A stretch of 14,683 bases of DNA. Origin: Ilumatobacteraceae bacterium. GTDB taxonomy: Bacteria > Actinomycetota > Acidimicrobiia > Acidimicrobiales > Ilumatobacteraceae. The translations under genes were made by a program, and so were the position numbers. Of this stretch, positions 6,417 to 13,872 are shown one piece after another. The notes under the pieces were generated by a model. It was not told where the DNA came from, searched no databases, and was given only the letters and a program-made list of their open reading frames with translations. The stretch spans positions 1 to 14,683 of the forward strand of contig JANRBC010000129.1 in assembly GCA_030727685.1 (NCBI GenBank), in the 5' to 3' direction. Numbering within the stretch: the first letter of the stretch is position 1; each line of letters opens with the position of its first letter.

Positions 6417-7016
6417 TTAGTCCGATTGTTTCACGTGAAACATAGCCACGGCACCGTGTCGAACGGGGCCATCAAGGGCAAGACTGGAGACATCCTCGGG
6501 GTTCCAGCGAGATTGAGTGGTTGGCGGTGGCTCGCTGATTATTACGACTCCCCCTAGTTTGACCAAATCTCGTGAAAGCCTGAGCGTCTCAAGGGGTGGT
6601 CCTAGCCCTCGACTGATTGCTGCATCGAACCGCTTAAAGAAGTTGCTATCTCGAACTAGATCGCCGATCTCAGAACACTTTACGCTGACTCGACTGTCAA
6701 GATTGAGCGCCAACACCGATCTGGATAGTAAGTCAGTGCGACCAGACCGTCGGTCTACGAGCACGAGTTCGAGTTCGGGGCGTTCAAAAGCCACAATTAA
6801 ACCGGGCACCCCAGCGCCAGAACCGAGATCAATGACTCGTTTGGCCGAACTGGGTATGGCCTTTGCAAACCACAAAGCATGGCCAATTATCTGGTCGATT
6901 GGTGCGCCAGAAAGCGCGCCGATTTTCTGTGCGGCCCTTAAAACTGGCTCGAGAGCCACAAATTTAGCGGCGTCAAACGCCAAGCCATTTCTAGTCATGT
7001 CAGATTGATCGGACAT
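6417..7016 (-). CDS. rsmG: 16S rRNA (guanine-N7) methyltransferase RsmG (GidB)
   Basis: SAM-dependent methyltransferase that makes m7G527 (E. coli numbering) in 16S rRNA. Loss of it gives low-level streptomycin resistance in several bacteria. The protein has 199 residues, slightly short but within the family. The SAM-binding motif VIDLGSGAGVPGL is at 61-73, with the following acidic strand LVLVDRR (84-90) and a Rossmann-type continuation to LGGVVIISEPP. The C-terminus MFHVKQSD is dictated by parS site 2. Met1 at 7016 and Met7 are both possible starts, and neither has a clear Shine-Dalgarno. The gene lies 21 bases after jag and upstream of parA, the usual order. Confidence 0.95.
   Translation of the reverse strand: MSDQSDMTRNGLAFDAAKFVALEPVLRAAQKIGALSGAPIDQIIGHALWFAKAIPSSAKRVIDLGSGAGVPGLIVAFERPELELVLVDRRSGRTDLLSRSVLALNLDSRVSVKCSEIGDLVRDSNFFKRFDAAISRGLGPPLETLRLSRDLVKLGGVVIISEPPPTTQSRWNPEDVSSLALDGPVRHGAVAMFHVKQSD
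6427..6442. other. parS: parS centromere site 2, inside rsmG
   Basis: Second perfect copy of TGTTTCACGTGAAACA, 46 bases from the first (start to start). It overlaps the end of rsmG and encodes MFHVKQ, the last codons before Ser-Asp and stop. The site is therefore both coding and centromeric. Confidence 0.96.
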
Positions 7017-7037
7017 GACTAAAAGCTAGCCAAAACC

Positions 7038-7961
7038 TCACTCGTTGTCAGATGAGTCGGTGTCGTCGATTGCTGAGTCTTCACTGATTGAAGCCAAAGC
7101 AACAACAACCCGACGAAACGGATCACTGCCCTCTGATCGAGTCGAAATGCCTTCTAACTCAGTTAGCGCATCATGCACGATCTTGCGATCGGACGAGTTC
7201 ATCGGCTCAAGAGCTCGTGCCTGACCCGAAGACTTCACGTCTCCTGCCACTTTTAATGCGAATCGAGTCAGCGCTTCACGGCGCTTTTCGCGATATCCGG
7301 CAACGTCAACTCGAAGCCGTGTTTCGTGGTCGCCCAAGCGGCGTTGGCTCACAACACGGGTTAAATCTTGCAATGCAAGCAAAGTTGCCCCTTTGGTGCC
7401 GACCAGAAAACCCAGGTCTTCACCCAGAACATCTATGTCGATGTGCTCGCCTTCAACTTTGGCTGAAACCGAACCGCTGAGCCCGGCAGATTTCACTAAA
7501 CCCTCCAAAAATGTAGTTGCAACAGCACTCACAGTGGTTGGATCTACTGGTGGTAGGTCTTCGCGGGGTGCTCGCTCGGCACGAGGAGCACGATCTGTGC
7601 GAGGGGCGCGCTCACTACGACTGTTGCGGTCGTTTCGTGGACGGCTTGGACCACGACTGCCACGGTCACTACGCGGACCTCGCTCTGCAGGTTCTGTGCG
7701 CTCGCCTGCATCTTGTCGAGAACTTTGGCTTCGCTCGCCTGCTGGCTTGCCCCGACGGTCACGACGGTCTGCTTTGGCGCGCACCGAGTTTGGCTTGATT
7801 CGAGCGCGCACACGAGCTTCGCCGCGAGTTCGACCAAACAAACCAGCTTTTGGTTCTTCAATCACTTCAAATTCGGCGTCGGCATCATCTACTCCTAAAC
7901 GATCAAGTGCGATTGCTTTGGCGTCATCAATTGTTGTTGCAGTTATCTCTACCCATTCCAT
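7038..7961 (-). CDS. khpB: RNA-binding protein Jag/KhpB
   Basis: Jag-family protein of 307 residues that binds RNA and in Gram-positive bacteria affects cell elongation and division. The Jag_N domain is at about 1-52 (MEWVEITATTIDDAKAIALDR, then KAGLFGRTRGEARV). A long linker (about 56-138) is dominated by Arg, Ser, Glu, Asp and Pro and carries repeats of the form APR-x-[DE]-R. A type II KH domain is at about 145-222 with its GxxG loop GTKG at 188-191. An R3H domain is at about 225-290 (LEPMNSSDRKIVHDAL, with the R-x3-H pair Arg259/His263). The tail (292-307) is very acidic. AAGGA lies 9 bases before the ATG. It follows yidC by 43 bases, the standard neighbour. The highly charged linker is longer than in Firmicutes Jag. 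Confidence 0.93.
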   Translation of the reverse strand: MEWVEITATTIDDAKAIALDRLGVDDADAEFEVIEEPKAGLFGRTRGEARVRARIKPNSVRAKADRRDRRGKPAGERSQSSRQDAGERTEPAERGPRSDRGSRGPSRPRNDRNSRSERAPRTDRAPRAERAPREDLPPVDPTTVSAVATTFLEGLVKSAGLSGSVSAKVEGEHIDIDVLGEDLGFLVGTKGATLLALQDLTRVVSQRRLGDHETRLRVDVAGYREKRREALTRFALKVAGDVKSSGQARALEPMNSSDRKIVHDALTELEGISTRSEGSDPFRRVVVALASISEDSAIDDTDSSDNE

Positions 7962-8004
7962 GATTCATTTTCCTTTCGTTTGTTTACTAAATCTTTAAAA
8001 TTTT

Positions 8005-8970
8005 TTAGTTCGGTTTGTTTTTCTTTTTGATTTCAGCGCTGCGGTTTTTGCCAGGAGGTTTCGGACGACGAGACGAAGTTGGTAATGAATTGTTCTTTGG
8101 TGGTGTCACGCGCTTGCTAACAAACTTTGTGTCGTTGTTGGTTGATTCGTTTTTTTCTTTTTTGTCTTTCTTGTCGGGCTTCGGCAGATCTTTCATCTCG
8201 CGCGCAACAGCACTCGCCGCTTGAGCTTGTCGGCCCAAACTGTCGTCTTTTTTATAAAAACGTTGCGTAATGTACTGCTGTTGAACAATGCGAATAACTG
8301 CTTGCATCATGTAATAAATGACCAATGCTGTTGGCAACCAAATTTGAAACACGGCGAAGGCGACTGGCATGTACTGCATCAATTTGGCTTGATTTGCCGA
8401 CATTGTTGGGCTAACTGTGCGCGAAGAAATCATCCGTTGCTGCACCAAATAAAGACCGGCCAACAACAAAACGAGTAACGCATAAACAAGACCCGAGACA
8501 AAATCGTCTTGCATTGCACGCAACGGTGTCTTAGACAAGTCGACACCAAAAGAAAGCATTTCGCTTTTGCCTACAAGAGATTGATAAATGTCAGATGACT
8601 TGTCGAGATACTTCGGCTCGAATGCACCGCCATCTTTTCGACTTGTCAACCCGCTGATCGCGCGAAACATAATGATGAACACGGGCATCTGGGCCAGCAA
8701 CGGCAAACATGAAGCAAGCGGATTAACTTTGTGCTCTTGATAGAGCTTCATCATCGCTTCGTTTAGTTTTTGGCGATCACCTTTGAATTGTTGTTGCATC
8801 TTTTTCATCTCGGGCTGCAAACGTTGCATCTCGAGCATGCCCTTGGTGCTCTTGAGTGTTAGGGGAGTGATCAGCAACATCACGACAACTGCGACCATCG
8901 CCAATGCAAACGAATAATTAGGCACCAGGCCGTAGAAAAATGCGATCACCCACGCGGCAGCTTCAAACAT
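8005..8970 (-). CDS. yidC: Membrane protein insertase YidC
   Basis: YidC/Oxa1/Alb3-family insertase of 321 residues that inserts and folds inner-membrane proteins alone or with SecYEG. Membrane segments are visible at about 20-38 (with the PLTL end), 85-107 (ASCLPLLAQMPVFIIMFRAI), 153-175, and one or two closely spaced segments over about 193-225. The charged coiled region after the first segment (MLEMQRLQPEMKKMQQQFKGDRQKLNEAMMKLYQEH) is the family hallmark. The lysine-rich tail from about 255 on (KPDKKDKKEKNE and similar) probably contacts ribosomes. There is no large periplasmic domain, as expected for the Gram-positive type. The ATG lies inside the last codons of yidD, an 8-base overlap that suggests translational coupling. 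Confidence 0.96.
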   Translation of the reverse strand: MFEAAAWVIAFFYGLVPNYSFALAMVAVVVMLLITPLTLKSTKGMLEMQRLQPEMKKMQQQFKGDRQKLNEAMMKLYQEHKVNPLASCLPLLAQMPVFIIMFRAISGLTSRKDGGAFEPKYLDKSSDIYQSLVGKSEMLSFGVDLSKTPLRAMQDDFVSGLVYALLVLLLAGLYLVQQRMISSRTVSPTMSANQAKLMQYMPVAFAVFQIWLPTALVIYYMMQAVIRIVQQQYITQRFYKKDDSLGRQAQAASAVAREMKDLPKPDKKDKKEKNESTNNDTKFVSKRVTPPKNNSLPTSSRRPKPPGKNRSAEIKKKNKPN

Positions 8971-9226
8971 GTTCGTGAGTCGCTTTCGTTAGCCTCGAAT
9001 GCTCTTGACAATCGTGAAGTTCAGGCACCGGGTCGTAACCACTCGGACCAAATGGCCGGCAACGTCCGAGACGACGCAAAGTCAAAACTCCGCCACGCCA
9101 GGCGCCATAGGTTTCGATGGCCTCTTGGGCATAAACCGAGCAACTTGGGTAAAACCGACATGGTGAAAGGCGATATGAGAACACTTTTTGATACCAATCG
9201 ATCAGGCGCAGCAACAGACTTTTCAC
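8963..9226 (-). CDS. yidD: Membrane protein insertion efficiency factor YidD
   Basis: Small DUF37 (haemolytic domain) protein of 87 residues that assists YidC-dependent insertion. The family signature is complete: LIDWYQKVFSYRLSPCRFYPSCSVYA, then EAIETYGAWRGGVLTLRRLGRCRPFGPSGYDPVP. The conserved cysteines are Cys23, Cys29 and Cys56. The tail after residue 70 is variable and basic. The start is GTG at 9226, preceded by a GGGG run five bases away. It lies 14 bases after rnpA and overlaps yidC by 8 bases. Confidence 0.95.
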   Translation of the reverse strand: MKSLLLRLIDWYQKVFSYRLSPCRFYPSCSVYAQEAIETYGAWRGGVLTLRRLGRCRPFGPSGYDPVPELHDCQEHSRLTKATHEHV

Positions 9227-9240
9227 AAATACCCCTATTT

Positions 9241-9582
9241 TTAAGCCTTTTTCGCAGCCTTATGAACGCATCGCTCAAGCAACGAGTCGACCTGATTGCC
9301 TAATTCGACAAACGACAGTTTGGTTGCCCCTGAGGCCGCGCCGATCAGGTAAAACCCCGGCAAAGCCTTATGGGCTCTGGCTTTCAGCAACTCTCGAAGT
9401 CGTCGGCGCAATAGGTTGCGTTGAACCGCCCCGCCAACTTGCCTACCTAAGGCATAGGCAACTGCAGGCTGGGTAAGGGTTTGGTCGATAATCATGCTGC
9501 ACCACAGGGTTCCGGAGCGAACATATGTTCCCTCTGTTTGAAGTCGCTGAAAGATCTGTCGCGTCTGGATGCGACTGATCAA
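9241..9582 (-). CDS. rnpA: Ribonuclease P protein component
   Basis: Protein subunit of RNase P, which with the M1-type RNA removes 5' leaders from precursor tRNAs. It has 113 residues, normal for the family. The RNA-binding signature RNLLRRRLRE is at 55-64, preceded by the typical strand segment AVAYALGRQVGGAVQ. The start I use is TTG at 9582, whose last two bases are shared with the rpmH stop (the overlap is TTGA). The frame stays open upstream without a better canonical start, because the region is rpmH. The N-terminus is short for the family: the usual LPKxxRL lead-in has become MISRIQTRQIFQRL. Confidence 0.93.
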   Translation of the reverse strand: MISRIQTRQIFQRLQTEGTYVRSGTLWCSMIIDQTLTQPAVAYALGRQVGGAVQRNLLRRRLRELLKARAHKALPGFYLIGAASGATKLSFVELGNQVDSLLERCVHKAAKKA

Positions 9583-9713
9583 GCAGAGAGCCGGTAACGG
9601 CCCTTAGCCCGACGAGATTTAAGCACGGCCCGGCCGGCTCGAGTGCTCATACGGTTGCGGAACCCGTGTTTTCGGGACCTACGGCGATTGTTTGGTTGAA
9701 AGGTGCGTTTCAC
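9579..9713 (-). CDS. rpmH: 50S ribosomal protein L34
   Basis: A 44-residue ribosomal protein of the large subunit. The translated frame begins MKRTFQPNNRRRSRKHGF and ends RRAKGRYRLSA, a complete and near-canonical L34. The start is GTG at 9713. The stop TGA at 9579-9581 overlaps the rnpA TTG start by four bases, a compact arrangement known from other bacteria. It is the first gene of the minus-strand run that ends with parB, and its promoter must lie in the dnaA-rpmH gap. Confidence 0.97.
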   Translation of the reverse strand: MKRTFQPNNRRRSRKHGFRNRMSTRAGRAVLKSRRAKGRYRLSA

Positions 9714-9904
9714 GCACGGCTCCTGACGTCAAAGAAAAATTGGTACTAGGCAGGCTAGGGGCAGAATGTGGCCAAGGGCAACGTAGAAAGGGGGATTCCT
9801 CAGCATTTCTCCCCCTGTGGAAAACCTGCTACTTTCACTCTCCCCACAGAAATGTTGGGGATAACAAAAGAAATGTAACCCTCGAAACAGAAACGACCAA
9901 AGAA
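9714..9904. promoter_or_regulatory. Divergent rpmH/dnaA control region with DnaA-box variants
   Basis: This 191-base gap must carry promoters in both directions. Two DnaA-box variants on the reverse strand differ from TTATCCACA at one position each: TTTTCCACA (9816-9824) and TTATCCCCA (9856-9864). CCCCACA (9843-9849) and TGTTGGGG form an imperfect stem. TTGGTA at 9740 with CAGAAT 16 bases further is a weak candidate promoter for dnaA. The boxes suggest dnaA autoregulation, as in many bacteria. An open frame extends from 9692 into dnaA but shows no DnaA-like residues. Confidence 0.55.
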
Positions 9905-11344
9905 GTGACAAACGAAATTGTAGAGACCGCACCAGAGCACGAGCAGTTGTGGAAGGCCACCTCGCAAGTGTTGCGCGGACAAGTTTCTGAGGCTGTTTGG
10001 TTCTCGACTTTTAATGACGCCGTAGCTGTTGCTGACGACAAAATGAGTTTGCGATTGCGAGTGCCAAACACTTTTGTTCGTGACCGAATTTTGACTCGCT
10101 ACATGTCACTTGTTCGTGGAGCACTCGACGAAATTGGTGCATCGGGCCGCGAACTTCGCGTCGACGTGCAAACTGCAACCGCCTTTGATGTGCTCGAAAG
10201 ACTCGCCCCTGAAACCCAACAGTCTCTTGATGAACCGTTGGTTTTTGAGCGAGAAAACAAGCAAAAACAACAACAATCTGAGACGCAAACGCAACACGTT
10301 CGCCATGGCAAAGGTGCGGCGATTGGTTTGAATCCGCGTTACACATTCGACGCTTTCGTCAAAGGTGCGTCGAACCAGTTTTCGTTAGCCGCAGCGTTGC
10401 GTGTTGCTGAAACTCCTGGTCGTTCATACAACCCGTTGTTCATTTATGGATCAGCAGGACTCGGAAAAACACACTTGTTGCACGCGATTGGTTATTACGT
10501 GCACGAACATTATCCCGATCTAGAAGTTCGATATGTGTCAACAGAAACTTTCTTGAATGAATACGTCGACGGAATTCGCAACAACACGATTGCTGCGTTC
10601 AAACGTCGCTATCGAGAAGTTGATGTTTTGCTGATTGACGACATTCAGTTCATGGAGGGCAAAGAGGGTCTGCAAGAAGAGTTCTTTCACACTTTCAACT
10701 CACTACACGGGGCAAACAAGCAGATCGTTATCTCGTCAGACCGGGTACCCGATGCCATTCCGACTCTTGAAGACCGACTTCGTGGACGTTTTAGGTGGGG
10801 TTTGATCACCGACATTCAGCCGCCAGATATGGAAACCCGGTTGGCGATTTTGCGCAACAAAACAGAACGAGACGGAACGACGATTTCAAGTGATGTGCTC
10901 GAGTTCATTGCCAGCAATGTCACTTCAAACATTCGTGAACTCGAGGGCGCTTTGATTCGCACGGTGGCCTATGCCAGCCTCAACAAAATTACGGTTGATG
11001 TTGAATTGGCCAAAACTTTGCTCACCGATTTGTTGACCAAAAATTCTGTCAAACCTCGCACTGACGAGCAATTGTTGGCCGAAATCGCCGAGTTTGTCGG
11101 TTTTAGTGTTGAAGAAATCAAAGGAAAGAACCGTCAACGACCCTTGGTCACGGCAAGACAAACAGCAATGTATGTTGTTCGCGAACTAACCGACTTGAGC
11201 TACCCAGCGATTGCGCGGCTATTCGGGGGTCGAGATCACACGACTGTAATTCACGCTGTTGAAAAGACTCAGCGTGTAATTAAAGAACGCAAGCAGGTTT
11301 ATGAGCAGGTAACTGCATTAATTAAGAAGTTCAAGACCTCATGA
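9905..11344 (+). CDS. dnaA: Chromosomal replication initiator DnaA
   Basis: AAA+ initiator that binds DnaA boxes and opens oriC. From GTG 9905 the product has 479 residues. Domain I (about 1-85) has LWKATSQVLRGQVSEAVWFSTF. Domain II (about 90-140) is a short Gln/Glu-rich linker. Domain III starts at NPRYTFDAFVKGASNQFS and has Walker A GSAGLGKT at 182-189, Walker B VLLIDDIQF (Asp245 and Asp246), and sensor regions including the box VI-like DRLRGRFRWGLI. Domain IV contains TARQTAMYVVRELTDLSYPAIA and the DNA-binding signature GRDHTTVIHA at 442-451. In-frame TTG codons at 9692 and 9740 would add up to 71 residues, but that part overlaps rpmH or the control region and looks non-coding. The Shine-Dalgarno before 9905 is poor, so the exact start is less certain than the gene. 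Confidence 0.95.
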   Translation: MTNEIVETAPEHEQLWKATSQVLRGQVSEAVWFSTFNDAVAVADDKMSLRLRVPNTFVRDRILTRYMSLVRGALDEIGASGRELRVDVQTATAFDVLERLAPETQQSLDEPLVFERENKQKQQQSETQTQHVRHGKGAAIGLNPRYTFDAFVKGASNQFSLAAALRVAETPGRSYNPLFIYGSAGLGKTHLLHAIGYYVHEHYPDLEVRYVSTETFLNEYVDGIRNNTIAAFKRRYREVDVLLIDDIQFMEGKEGLQEEFFHTFNSLHGANKQIVISSDRVPDAIPTLEDRLRGRFRWGLITDIQPPDMETRLAILRNKTERDGTTISSDVLEFIASNVTSNIRELEGALIRTVAYASLNKITVDVELAKTLLTDLLTKNSVKPRTDEQLLAEIAEFVGFSVEEIKGKNRQRPLVTARQTAMYVVRELTDLSYPAIARLFGGRDHTTVIHAVEKTQRVIKERKQVYEQVTALIKKFKTS

Positions 11345-11350
11345 TCAGCA

Positions 11351-11371
11351 TGTGGATAAACATGTGGAAAC
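11351..11371 (-). promoter_or_regulatory. DnaA boxes, left group of oriC
   Basis: TGTGGATAA at 11351-11359 is the exact reverse complement of the consensus TTATCCACA. TGTGGAAAC at 11363-11371 is a weaker variant (7 of 9). Confidence 0.85.
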
Positions 11372-11400
11372 CCACGGGGGTTGTTGTTTACAACTCTGGT

Positions 11401-11417
11401 TTATCCACTTATCAACA
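11401..11417 (+). promoter_or_regulatory. DnaA boxes, middle group of oriC
   Basis: TTATCCACT (11401-11409) and TTATCAACA (11409-11417) each differ from the consensus at one position. They abut, sharing one base, on the forward strand. Confidence 0.8.
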
Positions 11418-11498
11418 AACTACGCAGGTGCAAGATGTGCTTGGCGGTCAACCTAGCGTCACAGGCCTAAGCCGTATGTTGTTTGGGTTAAAGGTGGT

Positions 11499-11533
11499 TA
11501 ATCCACAATCCACAGGCCTTATTACTGTTATTA
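11499..11533 (+). promoter_or_regulatory. DnaA-box pair, GC cluster and DnaA-trio-like repeat
   Basis: TAATCCACA (11499-11507, 8 of 9) and CAATCCACA (11506-11514, 7 of 9) repeat with a 7-base period. GGCC (11515-11518) follows directly, then five triplets TTA TTA CTG TTA TTA (11519-11533). The complement reads AAT AAT GAC AAT AAT in the 3' to 5' direction, which fits the published DnaA-trio pattern of the Bacillus basal unwinding element in four of five units. The order box, GC cluster, trio, AT-rich DNA is as described there. Role here is inferred. Confidence 0.6.
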
Positions 11534-11608
11534 GATTTATATACAGATTTGCACATGCAATAACAGATCGTGCACACATCTCTAATAATCGATTAGCGAG
11601 GTAAAGCC

Positions 11609-12706
11609 GTGAAGTTTCGAGTCGAACGAGAACTATTGACAGAGGCTCTTGGTGCTGCAGCCAGAGTTGCATCAAGTCGCAATAATGCAATGCCGGCGCT
11701 TTCTGGTGTGCACATGCAAGTTAAGGGCGACTCGCTTGTTTTAACTTGCACCGACAATGACTTGAGTGTTCGATCAACGTTGGCGGTTGGTGGCGCGCAA
11801 GATGGAGTCGCAGTAGTTAGCGCAAAACTTGTGAGCGACATCGTTCGCGCAATGCCAGAAGAAAAAGTAACAATCGATGCACAGGGCGACGAGGTAGTTG
11901 TTTCGGCCGGCAAATCGCAATTCACCGTGCCAACTTTTGCCGCGACAGATTTTCCGAACATTGTTGTGGCCGGCACACAACCAGTAACTATCGGCGCAAA
12001 AATTTTTGGTGAGGCTTTAGGGCAAGTAGTTCGAGCATCTTCAAACGACATGCAAAGACTTGCCTTGACTGGCGTGTTGATGGTCGCCGAACCCGACTCG
12101 GTTTGTTTAGTCGCCACCGACTCGTATCGCTTGGCGGTGCGCGAATTGCCGGGTGCGACACTGCTGGGTCATGGGGCAGAAATCGTGGTGCCGGGGCGTG
12201 CGCTTAGCGAACTTGAGCGCTTAATCGGGGGTGCAGAGTCAATGACGATGGCGCTCGGCGAAAACCGCGCCACATTCGAAGTTGGTGGGTCAACTTTGAC
12301 AACAACACTGTTAAATGTTGAGTTTCCAAAATACAAACAGTTGATTTCGGCTCACTATCCAAACAAAGTTACGACTGCACGAGAACCTTTGCTTGAAGCG
12401 GTACGTCGATCAAGAATTTTGGCGCGCGAAACAACGCCGGTTCGCCTTGAGATGTTGTCGAATTCGATTCGATTGTCGGTTGTTACTCAAGACATCGGCC
12501 AAGTTGTCGACGAACTCGACGCAAAACTCGACGGAACCGAAATAACAATTGGCTTCAACTCGCAATATTTAATGGATGGCATAGACGCGGTTAAAGGTGA
12601 CGAGATCACAATTGAATCCACTGATCCGGTTAAACCAGCGGTCTTGCGCGGTGTTGGCGATAAAAATTATTTGTATCTCGTGATGCCGCAACGATTAACA
12701 AGTTAG
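11609..12706 (+). CDS. dnaN: DNA polymerase III beta subunit (sliding clamp)
   Basis: Ring-shaped processivity clamp of 365 residues, normal length. Three clamp domains of about 120 residues each can be followed: about 1-122 (MKFRVERELLTEALGAAARVA to FAATDFPNI), about 128-245 (FGEALGQVVRASSNDMQRLALTGVLM to STLTTTLL) and about 247-365, ending YLVMPQRLTS, close to the usual YLxMPxRL. LVATDSYRLAVRE in the middle domain is a strong family marker. The start is GTG at 11609, with GAGG at 11598-11601 and a 7-base gap. It follows oriC directly and precedes recF. Confidence 0.97.
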   Translation: MKFRVERELLTEALGAAARVASSRNNAMPALSGVHMQVKGDSLVLTCTDNDLSVRSTLAVGGAQDGVAVVSAKLVSDIVRAMPEEKVTIDAQGDEVVVSAGKSQFTVPTFAATDFPNIVVAGTQPVTIGAKIFGEALGQVVRASSNDMQRLALTGVLMVAEPDSVCLVATDSYRLAVRELPGATLLGHGAEIVVPGRALSELERLIGGAESMTMALGENRATFEVGGSTLTTTLLNVEFPKYKQLISAHYPNKVTTAREPLLEAVRRSRILARETTPVRLEMLSNSIRLSVVTQDIGQVVDELDAKLDGTEITIGFNSQYLMDGIDAVKGDEITIESTDPVKPAVLRGVGDKNYLYLVMPQRLTS

Positions 12707-12749
12707 TGCGGCGTTGCGTTTAACTAACAGCAGCATCAACTAACTCGAC

Positions 12750-13853
12750 GTGATACTGCAACAAATTCAACTTAGCGATTTTCGCAACTACACAAACACG
12801 CAAATCGATTTTGATTCGGGTGTCAGTGCGATTATCGGCTCTAATGGTCAAGGCAAAACTAATTTGACCGAAGCGTTGGCTTATTTGTCAACAATGAAAA
12901 GTTTTCGCGGGGTACCAACTGAAGCCATGATTCGACTGGGCACGACCACTGCGTTTATCCGCGCGCGGGTGCTACATGATGATGGACGTGAGATTCTGAT
13001 CGAAGCAAGACTTACCTCTCAGGGCCGCAATCAAGTGTTGGTAAATGGCACCAAACTGCCCAAAACACGCGATTTATTGGGCATGGTGCGAACCACGGTC
13101 TTTTCACCTGATGATCTCGAATTGGTAAAAGGCGGGCCACATCTGCGGCGCGACTTTTTAGATGACTCACTTGTTGCTTTAGCAAATAAAAACGACGCCT
13201 TACGTCTTGAAGTAGATCGAATCGTGCGACAACGCAATGCAGTGTTGAAACAATCTGGTGGTCGACTAAATAGTGCTGTCGCATCAATGCTTGATTTATG
13301 GGACGAAAAATTTTCTAGTACCGGCACGCAACTTGGTAATGCCAGAAATGAACTGGTATCAAAACTCACGCCGTTTATTGTTCACGCATACGAAGAACTT
13401 GCTCAACGACCGAGCAACATTGTGATCGACTACTCGCCTGATTGGTTAAAAATTGGTCTGGCAAAGTGTCTCGTCGAGTCGCGCGCCGAAGATTTGCGAC
13501 GAATCGTGACAACAGTCGGCCCACACCGTGATGATTTCGAGATTTCAATCAACAACTTGCCGGCACGCACACACGCTTCACAAGGAGAGCAGCGCACTAT
13601 GGCTCTGGCGTTGCGCCTCGCATTGCATCGTTTCATCAGCCAAAGTGTCGGCGAGATTCCGATTCTGATTTTGGACGATGTCCTTTCAGAACTTGACCCA
13701 GATAGGGCCAGGGCACTGATTAATCACTTTCCGGTGGGGCAGGTTTTGATTACCACAGCCTCCGATTTGCCTGTTGATGCACACATCACCAAGAGGGTTT
13801 TGATCAAAGCCGGCACGGTAATCTCAACACCCGAACTTGGCGACAAAATTTAG
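12750..13853 (+). CDS. recF: DNA replication and repair protein RecF
   Basis: SMC-like ABC ATPase of 367 residues that acts with RecO and RecR to load RecA at gapped DNA and stalled forks. The N-terminus LSDFRNYTNTQIDF is typical. Walker A GSNGQGKT is at 30-37, the ABC signature SQGEQR at 277-282, and Walker B LILDDVLSELD has its acidic pair at 309-310. VRTTVFSPDDLELVKGGPHLRRDFLD in the middle is a strong family segment. The GTG start lies 43 bases after dnaN with no evident Shine-Dalgarno. It directly gives the conserved first strand, so the start is likely right. Confidence 0.96.
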   Translation: MILQQIQLSDFRNYTNTQIDFDSGVSAIIGSNGQGKTNLTEALAYLSTMKSFRGVPTEAMIRLGTTTAFIRARVLHDDGREILIEARLTSQGRNQVLVNGTKLPKTRDLLGMVRTTVFSPDDLELVKGGPHLRRDFLDDSLVALANKNDALRLEVDRIVRQRNAVLKQSGGRLNSAVASMLDLWDEKFSSTGTQLGNARNELVSKLTPFIVHAYEELAQRPSNIVIDYSPDWLKIGLAKCLVESRAEDLRRIVTTVGPHRDDFEISINNLPARTHASQGEQRTMALALRLALHRFISQSVGEIPILILDDVLSELDPDRARALINHFPVGQVLITTASDLPVDAHITKRVLIKAGTVISTPELGDKI

Positions 13854-13872
13854 AACGAGTGTGTAAATATCC

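Larger units (their letters stand above)
11345..11608. other. oriC: Chromosomal replication origin oriC (dnaA-dnaN gap)
   Basis: This 264-base non-coding gap has the classical origin position. DnaA-box-like 9-mers occur in three groups: 11351-11371, 11401-11417 and 11499-11514. They are followed by GGCC, a TTA-rich repeat and an AT-rich stretch (11519-11547) that is the likely unwinding element. A small palindrome, GTTGT-TT-ACAAC, lies at 11383-11394. The stretch 11418-11490 contains no boxes that I can see and is the probable spacer. The leftmost group is on the reverse strand and the other two are on the forward strand. Confidence 0.92.

Noticed and set aside
6517..7008. 163-codon plus-strand frame opposite rsmG
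   Set aside because: It is an antisense shadow of rsmG with no family features.
7393..7998. 201-codon plus-strand frame opposite jag
   Set aside because: It is antisense to a well-recognised gene, and its Arg/Ser-rich content mirrors the low-complexity Jag linker.
9692..9904. Long N-terminal extension of DnaA from TTG 9692
   Set aside because: The added 71 residues overlap the rpmH start and the control region, contain DnaA-box-like DNA, and do not resemble any DnaA domain I. GTG 9905 gives a normal protein.
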